The notes under the pieces were generated by a model, which was not told the origin of the DNA, did no database searches, and saw only the letters and a list, made by a program, of their open reading frames with translations. A stretch of DNA of 64,000 nt from Bacteroidetes bacterium GWF2_41_31 (GTDB taxonomy: Bacteria; Bacteroidota; Bacteroidia; Bacteroidales; F082). Shown here one piece after another: positions 43,000 to 51,040 of this stretch; within the stretch, counting starts at the first letter, position 1, and every line of letters starts with the position of its first letter. Both the position numbers and the translations under genes were made by a program. The stretch lies in the NCBI GenBank assembly GCA_001769215.1, contig MEOL01000032.1:124001-188000 (forward strand). The letters are read 5' to 3'.

Positions 43000-44469
43000 A
43001 TGAACTCTACACTTGTCGTACTCGATACAATAGATAGATGGACACCTTATTACGATACAGAAAGCATATTGACCGTTGGTGATTACCTTCAAAATCAGGA
43101 ACTTAACCAGAAGCAGTTTTTCGTGATCAACCTGTGTAATAAACTCGATTACCATTCAGAAGGATACTATTGCTCGTTACTTGCACAAGCCCGTGGACAC
43201 AAGGTGATGCCGGATATAGAGGTCATTAATCGTCTCGAAACGGGTGCTGTAATGCGGCTCGACAATCAGATGCAAAAAATTACCTACCGTTGGATGCAAT
43301 CGATTCAGGTATCCCCCGAGGAGAACATTACACTTGATATTTTTTTTGGCACTACCAGTGAAGTGGCCATGGAAAAAGTGGCGAGGTATATTTTCGAACA
43401 AAATCCATGTCCCATGTTGCGGGTGCATTTTGCTTTCCGCGAAAAGAACCAGATCGAGTCTATCAGGCCCTTGGGTTTGGATGAATTAAACGATGCCCAA
43501 CAGGATAGCTTCGCACGAGCATTGGATACTTTTAGCAAAAAAGTCTGGCGTCATCCACGTGCAAAAAAACCCGCACGTTACGATCTCGCTATTCTCATCG
43601 ATCCGGATGACCTGCTTCCACCCAGCAATAAAGGTGCCTTGAACCGGTTCCTGATCCAGGCACGTAAACTAAATATTAACGCGGAACTGATAACGGCCCA
43701 TGACATATACAGGCTCATGGAATATGATGCTTTGTTTATCAGGCAGACAACCTCGCTCAATCACATCACGTATCGCATGGCTTATCTGGCACAACAGGCC
43801 GATATGGTGGTGATTGATGACCCGCTCTCCATCATTCGCTGTACCAACAAGGTATATTTAAAAGAATTACTCGACAAAGAGGAGATCCCCACACCTAAAT
43901 CACAACTTATTTTTAAGTCGGAACCTGTCGGATGGAAAGAAATAAGTGAAGTCTTAGGTTCGCCCATCGTGCTTAAAGTACCGGATGGATCCTTTTCTCA
44001 TGGCATGGGAAAGGCAACCAATGAAGATGATTACCTGAAAATCCTGGCAACTTTATTTGATAAAACGGCCATCGTACTGGCACAGGAATTCCTGCCAACC
44101 GATTTCGATTGGCGAATTGGAATACTCAATGGAGAACCGCTTTTTGCTTGTAAGTATTTCATGGCGCGCGGTCATTGGCAGATCTATAACCACGATAGTA
44201 GCGGGAAAACCCAAATGGGATCGTTCGAGACAGTACCTGTTAACAAGGTCCCAAAGCATGTAATGCGCAACGCCCTCGATGCTGCCTCGGCCATCGGAAA
44301 AGGACTCTATGGTGTTGACATTAAAGCCTTCAACGAAAAATCGGTTATTATTGAGGTCAACGATAACCCTTCCATCGACCATGGTGTGGAAGACGCCATT
44401 TTAGGAGATGAACTCTATCGACTTATTTTACGCGAGTTTCTCGATCGACTCGAAAGAAAACATCGATAA
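43000..44469 (+). CDS. RimK-like ATP-grasp ligase
   Basis: ATP-grasp protein of 489 aa of the RimK family, with the N-terminal RimK-like extension (about 1-150) seen in the stand-alone RimK family proteins. The ATP-grasp domain starts near 285 and shows ATP-binding segments VLKVPDGSFSHGMGK and the metal-binding EVNDNPSIDHGVED near the C-terminus. RimK ligases add Glu residues to a protein or form other amino-acid-acid bonds. This longer class usually pairs with a GNAT acetyltransferase, exactly as here (1 bp apart). The substrate is not known. Confidence 0.85.
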   Translation: MNSTLVVLDTIDRWTPYYDTESILTVGDYLQNQELNQKQFFVINLCNKLDYHSEGYYCSLLAQARGHKVMPDIEVINRLETGAVMRLDNQMQKITYRWMQSIQVSPEENITLDIFFGTTSEVAMEKVARYIFEQNPCPMLRVHFAFREKNQIESIRPLGLDELNDAQQDSFARALDTFSKKVWRHPRAKKPARYDLAILIDPDDLLPPSNKGALNRFLIQARKLNINAELITAHDIYRLMEYDALFIRQTTSLNHITYRMAYLAQQADMVVIDDPLSIIRCTNKVYLKELLDKEEIPTPKSQLIFKSEPVGWKEISEVLGSPIVLKVPDGSFSHGMGKATNEDDYLKILATLFDKTAIVLAQEFLPTDFDWRIGILNGEPLFACKYFMARGHWQIYNHDSSGKTQMGSFETVPVNKVPKHVMRNALDAASAIGKGLYGVDIKAFNEKSVIIEVNDNPSIDHGVEDAILGDELYRLILREFLDRLERKHR

Positions 44470-44470
44470 C

Positions 44471-44932
44471 ATGAAAACCCTTACACCTAACATCAACATC
44501 AGAAAAGCTACCTTGCCTGATCTGGATGCCGTGATGGCCATTGAAAAAGAAAGTTTTGGTTCGGATACCTTTGGGGAAAGGCAGATGCGGTATCTGATGA
44601 AAAGCCCAACCTCATTGTTTTATATCGCGGAATCAAAGAATATGTTGGCGGGTTATGTTATCCTGTTGATACGTAAAAACAGCCATCAAATGCGGATATA
44701 TTCCATTGCGGTATCGTCGCTTTTGCGTGGAAAAGGGGTTGGCCAGCACTTAATCGATTTCGCATTGAAAACAGCAGCAAACAGGTCAAAATCCAGTTTA
44801 AAGCTGGAAGTAAGAACAACCAATTCGGGTGCCATTCAACTTTATGAGCGAAATAAATTCACGTCGGTAAAAATCATTCCTGATTACTATCACGATGGTT
44901 GTGATGCGCTTGTGATGAAAAGAAAACTTTGA
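44471..44932 (+). CDS. GNAT N-acetyltransferase (RimI-like)
   Basis: GNAT-fold acetyltransferase of 153 aa. The acetyl-CoA loop reads SLLRGKGVGQHL and the C-terminal strand is VRTTNSGAIQLYERNKF, both typical of RimI-like proteins. The start at ATG 44471 is preferred to the earlier in-frame codon at 44408, which would overlap rimK by 62 bp. Works probably together with the ATP-grasp ligase encoded just upstream, in a small-molecule or protein-modification pair. Confidence 0.87.
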   Translation: MKTLTPNINIRKATLPDLDAVMAIEKESFGSDTFGERQMRYLMKSPTSLFYIAESKNMLAGYVILLIRKNSHQMRIYSIAVSSLLRGKGVGQHLIDFALKTAANRSKSSLKLEVRTTNSGAIQLYERNKFTSVKIIPDYYHDGCDALVMKRKL

Positions 44933-44942
44933 TTTTACAAAA

Positions 44943-47414
44943 TCACTGTTGAGTTAATACCCGGATGCTTGCCGATTTTCCTGCAGGAAGGTCAAACCAA
45001 AACACCAATCCTTCATCGGTAATTTTTTGAGCAGGTTTTAATCCATTTACCAGGACAAAATCTCCCAAAGTGGTCATAGCCAGCTGATTTATATCCTGAT
45101 CACCCTGATTGGTTAAAAGGATATGACCATCCGGGAACAGGGTATAATTTACACTTTCCAATGCAATCCGATAGTCAAGATAAGTTTTAATCGTACACAC
45201 ATTGAGTTGTCCGGCATCGCGCAATTCAGCCATGTTAGCCAATGTTTGGTTGAATCCCGGTTGAGCTACCAGCGAAGAATCTTCACCGTAAGTCCAGAAT
45301 CCCTTTTTGGGATCAACCCAGGCGGGATAACAGTGATTGATAAACGTTCCCCACTGATTGACAAAGTTTTCCAGATTGGCTTTGTTGAAATAATAATCCC
45401 ACAAACCATCCTGGTCGATAAAGAGTACGCTGGTAGTTGGCCAGTGGATCATCGATGCGGATTTGGAGCGGTGCACCCAGTAATCGGCTTTTGGCCAAAA
45501 ATCGCCAAATCCGGTGTAAGGCTTCGTAATGTTTCTGCCAAATTGCCAAAAATCAATCCCTTTCATGTCTTCATAATAGCTGTTGTGCACATAACGGATA
45601 CCGTACTTCGACCAGATTTTCAGCGCGTAATAAGGCGATTTTTTGATGGTGGCATCGCAAACCAGGTCTTCCCGGTTATTTTGCGCTCCATTGTTATTGC
45701 CATGATCAATCCAGGAAGAACTGCCAAAATGTTGTTGCATATAGGACAACGCTTCCTTAAACATTTGAGGAGTGGTGGTATATTGCTCGGGGGTATGCAA
45801 ACAAATTTCGCTTCCTTTATGGTTGATCCGGGTTAAAAAATCGAAAAACTCCGGATCGGTTTTTATGCTGCTTTCCAACCCAGGAAAACGACCGCCAGAA
45901 ACCTCATCGTTACGGATACTGTCAGGATTGGCATAAAACACACTCATGGTAACCGGAATGCCATATTTCACAAATCCACCGATAGCATCTTTGGCATGGG
46001 TAATGTTTTCAGAACCAAAATAGGTGGCCCTGTGGGTTTGGATATTGGTCCAATCGGCATGTTCGGTCCAGATATATGTAGCTAAATAGCCACCCGGATT
46101 TTTCATCAGCCGTGGAATTTCCGGGCTTGCATTCTGCATGTTGATTTTAAACGAAAATTGTCGGCGGCTGCCTCTGCGGTAAACAGAGGCTGATTCCTCC
46201 GTTTTCCATTCGGAACTGTCAGGGTTCAAAGGAAACCGGAAAAAAGGATGGTCGCGTTCGTAATCCAGGTTGACCCAAAGTTGATTTTTTACCGTATTGA
46301 ATTGTAACGAACTGACATCCGGCACATGATAAACCGACCAACCTTCATTTTTAGAACCAAATTGAACACCTTGTTTGTCGAGCCAATATTCGGGTTGAAA
46401 ATCGGCGGTATCCACTTTTCGATTGGCCTTGAAAACCTTCGATACCGGCTGACCGCTGGTGAAAACAACCGACTCACGGCCAACTTCCTGTTTCTTCCTG
46501 TATTTTTCATTGATTTCCACCCTGATTTCGGGTTGGCTGTTTTGGCAATGGAGAATACATTCAAGTCTTGAATCAGGTGCGTTGATCAGAAAGTAGATTT
46601 CCGTTTCTCGTTGGTGAACCTTTTTCCTAACAAACTCCGGATGCACAAGGCCCTCATAAACTTTGCCTTTTAATGTTCTATGTGAATAATACCTGATTGA
46701 TTTGATCAACTGATTGTTCGCCTGATCCATAATGGCCACTTCCTGCTGTTTTTTGTTATAAAGTATCTGATAGAATGCATTGGAAAACAAAACTTCAGCC
46801 AGTTCATATTCATCATCTGTTGGTTTATCAAACTTGATTTCAGGCAAAAAAGTCGGGTTATTTACAGTTAAAAAACTGATTTGAAGATCATCCATCCATA
46901 CGGGAATTTCTGGTTGTTGATTCCAGAAATAGGCTTTTATGCCAGCATTTTTCGTCAGGTTAGCCGGGATCATAACGCTGTCTGATACTCCATTCCATTC
47001 TCCCGGAATCAATAGGGAGGGTTTCAGATCAATTCCATACCAGAATCTCACTTGCTCTTTCTCGGTCAGGGTGATGACGAACAAGGTCCGGGCATCCTTT
47101 TGAACTGCAGTTACCTGACAGCTGACTTTCAACCACGTATTTTTACCCGAGACTTCATCCGGGAAATAGCTTTCAAATCCAATCCCGTAAGGTTGACCAT
47201 TTTTCGTTATGGAAGCATGGTTTCCTGAAAAGGCTTTACCTGTATCAATGGTTTGTGTTCCAATCCAATGACCTGATGGAAGACTGTCTTCGAGGTTGGT
47301 GAAATAACGTTGACCCAGGATGACCAAAGGGAAAAGAAGGACTGCTGCTAAAAGGCCAAGTGGCTTTATTATCTGTCCCGGAAACGAAAATCGCGATGTA
47401 TTTAACAGGTTCAT
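44943..47414 (-). CDS. Secreted large protein with deacetylase-like barrel region
   Basis: Exported protein of 823 aa: hydrophobic signal or anchor (about 15-35), beta-rich N-terminal part (about 40-400), then a region (about 430-750) like the NodB/polysaccharide-deacetylase (beta/alpha) barrel (YIWTEHADWT, then EICLHTPEQYTT and SSWIDHGNN), and a final beta domain. The metal ligands of NodB enzymes are only partly visible, so activity on a glycan is uncertain. It is 2 bp downstream of the butyrate kinase gene, so they share an mRNA, an unexpected pairing. Glycan-processing or binding on the cell surface is inferred. Confidence 0.6.
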   Translation of the reverse strand: MNLLNTSRFSFPGQIIKPLGLLAAVLLFPLVILGQRYFTNLEDSLPSGHWIGTQTIDTGKAFSGNHASITKNGQPYGIGFESYFPDEVSGKNTWLKVSCQVTAVQKDARTLFVITLTEKEQVRFWYGIDLKPSLLIPGEWNGVSDSVMIPANLTKNAGIKAYFWNQQPEIPVWMDDLQISFLTVNNPTFLPEIKFDKPTDDEYELAEVLFSNAFYQILYNKKQQEVAIMDQANNQLIKSIRYYSHRTLKGKVYEGLVHPEFVRKKVHQRETEIYFLINAPDSRLECILHCQNSQPEIRVEINEKYRKKQEVGRESVVFTSGQPVSKVFKANRKVDTADFQPEYWLDKQGVQFGSKNEGWSVYHVPDVSSLQFNTVKNQLWVNLDYERDHPFFRFPLNPDSSEWKTEESASVYRRGSRRQFSFKINMQNASPEIPRLMKNPGGYLATYIWTEHADWTNIQTHRATYFGSENITHAKDAIGGFVKYGIPVTMSVFYANPDSIRNDEVSGGRFPGLESSIKTDPEFFDFLTRINHKGSEICLHTPEQYTTTPQMFKEALSYMQQHFGSSSWIDHGNNNGAQNNREDLVCDATIKKSPYYALKIWSKYGIRYVHNSYYEDMKGIDFWQFGRNITKPYTGFGDFWPKADYWVHRSKSASMIHWPTTSVLFIDQDGLWDYYFNKANLENFVNQWGTFINHCYPAWVDPKKGFWTYGEDSSLVAQPGFNQTLANMAELRDAGQLNVCTIKTYLDYRIALESVNYTLFPDGHILLTNQGDQDINQLAMTTLGDFVLVNGLKPAQKITDEGLVFWFDLPAGKSASIRVLTQQ

Positions 47415-47416
47415 GC

Positions 47417-48499
47417 CTATTTGTATTCCTTCACGGGAATTTCATCTTTCAACACGTGAAGACCAAAGAGGGCCAATGCTTCAAAATCGTTCACCGATGG
47501 ATAAAGGGCGATAGGGGCAATGTGTCCGATGCGATTTTTTACATTTTCGAGGAAGGAGTCGCTGTCGAAGATCATGCCGGTGAGGATGATGGCATCCACC
47601 TTTCCCGAAAGGGTAGCCACATGGGAGGCAATTTCTTTACTAACCTGATACGATAAAGCATAGGAAATAAATCGGGCTTGTTCATCTCCGGCTGCGATTC
47701 GGGCATTTATTGTGGTGATGCTGTCGGTGCCCAGATAAGCCATGTAGCCCCCTTTTGAGGTGAGCATTTCCATGATCTCTTCTTTGGTATATTTTCCGCT
47801 AAAACACAGTTCTACCAGCTGGCCCATAGGTAGCGTACCGGTTCTCGTAACAGAAAATGGCCCGCCACCGTCAAAAGCCTGGTTTACATCTACTACCCGG
47901 CCTTTTTCATGTGCTCCGATACTAATGCCCCCGCTGCCGATATGACATACAATCAGGTTGAGGTCCTCATAAGGTCTATTAACCGACTTGGCGTATTTGG
48001 AAGCCACATGTTTGTGGTTGAGGGCATGAAAGATTGATTTACGCTTAAACAACGGATGACCTGTCACCCGGGCCACATCGCTTAGTTCGTCCACTACTAC
48101 CGGGTTGGCCATATACGCTTTCTTGCCAATTGTGCTGGCAATTTCGAAAGCCAGAATTCCACCCAGGTTGGTGGCATGAACGCCCATAACTCCCTGCTCA
48201 AGGTCGTTCACCATATTTTCATCAATCAGGTAAACTCCCTGAGAAACAGGCTTTACCATACCGCTACGGCCCATCACCAACTCAATATTTTCCAGGTTGA
48301 TGCTGTTTTTTTCCAGTTCACTCATAATGGCTTTAAGGCGAAACCCTTTTTGATCTCCCACCTTGTTAAACTGTGCCAGCTCTTCCGGAAGGTGCTTGAT
48401 GGTCTTCAGGAAAATAGGTTCCGTGTTGCGGTAAACAGCCAGCTTGGTTACCTTAACTTCAGGATAAATAACCAGGATATTTTTATTAATCATGATCAA
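47417..48499 (-). CDS. buk: Butyrate kinase
   Basis: Acetokinase-family kinase of 360 aa that makes ATP from butyryl phosphate (or a branched-chain relative). Motifs are VCHIGSGGISIG, the VDVNQAFDGGGPFS segment and GTLPMG, with the Buk-typical length. The usual partner phosphotransbutyrylase is absent next to it. Two in-frame ATG codons (48499 and 48493) are possible starts. A -7-like box TACTTTTA (complement of 48513-48520) lies upstream. It is co-transcribed with the secreted deacetylase-like gene. Confidence 0.9.
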   Translation of the reverse strand: MIMINKNILVIYPEVKVTKLAVYRNTEPIFLKTIKHLPEELAQFNKVGDQKGFRLKAIMSELEKNSINLENIELVMGRSGMVKPVSQGVYLIDENMVNDLEQGVMGVHATNLGGILAFEIASTIGKKAYMANPVVVDELSDVARVTGHPLFKRKSIFHALNHKHVASKYAKSVNRPYEDLNLIVCHIGSGGISIGAHEKGRVVDVNQAFDGGGPFSVTRTGTLPMGQLVELCFSGKYTKEEIMEMLTSKGGYMAYLGTDSITTINARIAAGDEQARFISYALSYQVSKEIASHVATLSGKVDAIILTGMIFDSDSFLENVKNRIGHIAPIALYPSVNDFEALALFGLHVLKDEIPVKEYK

Positions 48500-48688
48500 A
48501 TTTTTGAGAGGATAAAAGTAGGGAAAAATTGTGAGGATTGAAGTGCACCTAAATTCTTCTGTCTGCAGCTTTTCTTAGAATCAATTCTTAATAAAAACGG
48601 CAAAATATCGCCTTGAAATCCAAAAATTGTAAATCCGGAAAAACCATCCCATATACATATGGTAAGCCAAAACGCGGAGATCAGGATA

Positions 48689-49945
48689 TTAATTCACCGT
48701 GAAATAAAATATAGCTCCCTGTCCTGGTGCCGAATCGAACCAAACGACACCTCCATGTCTTTCAATAATTCGTTTTACTGTACTGAGACCAACACCTGTG
48801 CCCTGAAATTCGCTGTCTTTATGTAAGCGGACAAATGGCCGGAATAGCATATCTGCCTTATCCATATCGAATCCGGCTCCATTGTCACGTACAAATAACA
48901 CCTGCTTATCATTCATTTCAGTAATGCCAAAGGTGATTTCAGGAGATGCTGATTTTTGGCTGTATTTTAAGGCATTACCTAACAAATTGTTCAGTACAAC
49001 GCGCATCATATTTTGGTCAGCAAACACGGTAATCCCATCCTGAATTGTAATATTGTAATTGCCTTGATAAATAGTACGGGTCATGTCGATGATGACCTCG
49101 CGGGCCATTTTTGACATGTCAATTTCTTGTGAATCAATCTCACTGCGACCCGAGCGTGAGAATTGTAACAAGTCGTTGATTAATTGCGACATGTTTTGAG
49201 ATGATTTGATAATCCAGTCAATATATTCCATCGCCTCGTCATCAAGCACATCCGTGTATCCCGTTCTAAGGAGATCAGCAAAGCCAATCATTCCATTTAA
49301 AGGAGAACGTAAATCATGAGAGACAGTATGTGCGAAGGCTTCCAAATCTTCATTTGCAGCCAACAGATCTTCATTCAGTATTTGAAGTTGGTGTTGTGCT
49401 TCGATAAGTTGTGTGTTACGACTGATAGCCGCTTCATAAACCGATAATAACAGGTCAAGAATCTGTTTCTTGTCCGAATTGATCTTAAATTTTTGATTCT
49501 GAAACATGATCTCGATGCTCATATCGCCAAACCCTGAATTCCGGAAAGTACGGTTTGCAATCAGGTAACTGATGCGGGCAATAAGATACTTTTCTTCATA
49601 AGGCTTGGTAATAAAGTTATCAGCCCCAGCCTGAAGGCCTTTGATGATATCCAAAGGATCGCTCAAGGAGGTGAGCAGAATAACGGGTATATCATTCAGA
49701 TCAGGATTGTTTTTTATCCTGGAGCAAAATTCATAGCCATCCATAACAGGCATGATGATATCACTTATTATCAGTACTGGCTTTTCTTTCAGGGCAGCTT
49801 CATAGGCTTCAGATCCATTTTTGCAAATCAAATAGTTGATTTGATTGGCCTCAAAGAAAAACTTTAGTTTTTTGGCTTGAACCATCGAATCTTCAGCGGC
49901 AAGAATATATCCGTTCTCCAGGTTGATTTGAAAAAATGTGTCCAT
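48689..49945 (-). CDS. REC-histidine kinase, probable output of the chemosensory operon
   Basis: Protein of 418 aa: a receiver domain at the N-terminus with phospho-acceptor D62 in IISDIIMPVMDG and Lys in ITKPYE, a helical linker (about 145-205), then HisKA with H210 in SHDLRSPLN and an HATPase with DNGAGFD and GTGVGLS at the C-terminus. There is no membrane segment and no DNA-binding or GGDEF part. It follows cheB by 11 bp and is the last gene of the operon. In Wsp systems this place is taken by WspR (REC-GGDEF); here CheA would instead phosphorylate a kinase. Its own target is not known. Confidence 0.87.
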   Translation of the reverse strand: MDTFFQINLENGYILAAEDSMVQAKKLKFFFEANQINYLICKNGSEAYEAALKEKPVLIISDIIMPVMDGYEFCSRIKNNPDLNDIPVILLTSLSDPLDIIKGLQAGADNFITKPYEEKYLIARISYLIANRTFRNSGFGDMSIEIMFQNQKFKINSDKKQILDLLLSVYEAAISRNTQLIEAQHQLQILNEDLLAANEDLEAFAHTVSHDLRSPLNGMIGFADLLRTGYTDVLDDEAMEYIDWIIKSSQNMSQLINDLLQFSRSGRSEIDSQEIDMSKMAREVIIDMTRTIYQGNYNITIQDGITVFADQNMMRVVLNNLLGNALKYSQKSASPEITFGITEMNDKQVLFVRDNGAGFDMDKADMLFRPFVRLHKDSEFQGTGVGLSTVKRIIERHGGVVWFDSAPGQGAIFYFTVN

Positions 49946-49956
49946 AATTAATATTT

Positions 49957-51033
49957 TTATTTTGAAAATATTTGATTAATAAGATCTACAATGGCTTGCG
50001 GTGGAAGGATTTTGCAGGCTGCTTCAAGTTTCACGGCTTCACCCGGCATTCCAAACACCAGACACGACTCTTCATCCTGCACCAGGGTAAAGGCCCCTTT
50101 ATTTTTAAGCAATTTTAATTCATCAGCTCCATCTTTACCCATTCCAGACAAAATAACGGCAATCACTTTTTCGTGAAATACCTTGGACGCACTGTTAAAA
50201 AGATGTCCCACAGAAGGTCTAAGTCCCTTCATTGGAGGGTCGCCCGATATTGTCGCCTGAGTTTCAGATTTTAATATCAAGTGTTGATCCCCGGGTGGAA
50301 AATAGGCATGTCCGGCTATTAGCACTTCATCAGCAGCAGCAATATGGATGGGTACATTTGAAGTTGACCGAAGCCAATCGCAGTAACCTTCCGCAAAATG
50401 GGGATCGATATGTTGCACAACCAATACCGGAACAGGGACATTTGGATTCAGGCCATTGAGAATAGTTTTTATCCCCTCAGGGCCACCTGCCGATGCCCCA
50501 ATAACAATAACTTTATATTCAGTAGCTTGCAAACATGGTTTCGAGATGTTCTTATGGAAATTTCTGTTAATTGCAGGTGTGGAGTTGGCAGGAGTAGTTC
50601 TTCTTTTCACCACCTTAATTTCCGACATGGTTTGTAGCATGTTGAGGTATTTCCTCGCAGTGTATTCAAACTTTGGATGTCCGGGGCCATATGGTTTTTG
50701 AAGTATATTTAATGCTCCGGCTTCCAACACTTCCATCGCCATTCCCATTTCACCAGGCTGATATAAGCTGCTCACAATCAGGATGGGTACAGGATATAAC
50801 TGCATAATCTTACGTGTGGCTTCAATGCCATCCATCAGGGGCATATTGATGTCCATACTTACCACATCGGGATGCAGGTTTACCACCAGATCGATGGCTT
50901 GTTGTCCATCAGCTGCAATACCGACCAACTCAAAACGATCGTCTCTGCTCAGCAGCCCTTTGTATAGTTTCTGACTGACCATACTATCGTCAACAATAAG
51001 CACTTTGATTTTTTTGAGTTTAGTTTCAGTCAT
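49957..51033 (-). CDS. cheB: Chemotaxis methylesterase CheB
   Basis: Protein of 358 aa with a receiver (D61 in SMDINMPLMDG) followed by the methylesterase/amidase domain. The catalytic triad is visible: S181 in GASAGGP, H208 in VQHIDPHF and D301 in GMGKDGA. Removes methyl groups from the MCP encoded in the same operon when phosphorylated by CheA. It is 7 bp after cheA. Confidence 0.95.
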   Translation of the reverse strand: MTETKLKKIKVLIVDDSMVSQKLYKGLLSRDDRFELVGIAADGQQAIDLVVNLHPDVVSMDINMPLMDGIEATRKIMQLYPVPILIVSSLYQPGEMGMAMEVLEAGALNILQKPYGPGHPKFEYTARKYLNMLQTMSEIKVVKRRTTPANSTPAINRNFHKNISKPCLQATEYKVIVIGASAGGPEGIKTILNGLNPNVPVPVLVVQHIDPHFAEGYCDWLRSTSNVPIHIAAADEVLIAGHAYFPPGDQHLILKSETQATISGDPPMKGLRPSVGHLFNSASKVFHEKVIAVILSGMGKDGADELKLLKNKGAFTLVQDEESCLVFGMPGEAVKLEAACKILPPQAIVDLINQIFSK

Positions 51034-51040
51034 TTAATTA

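Noticed and set aside
45123-45836. 237-codon open frame on the plus strand
   Set aside because: Antisense to the secreted deacetylase-like gene, with no domain signature.
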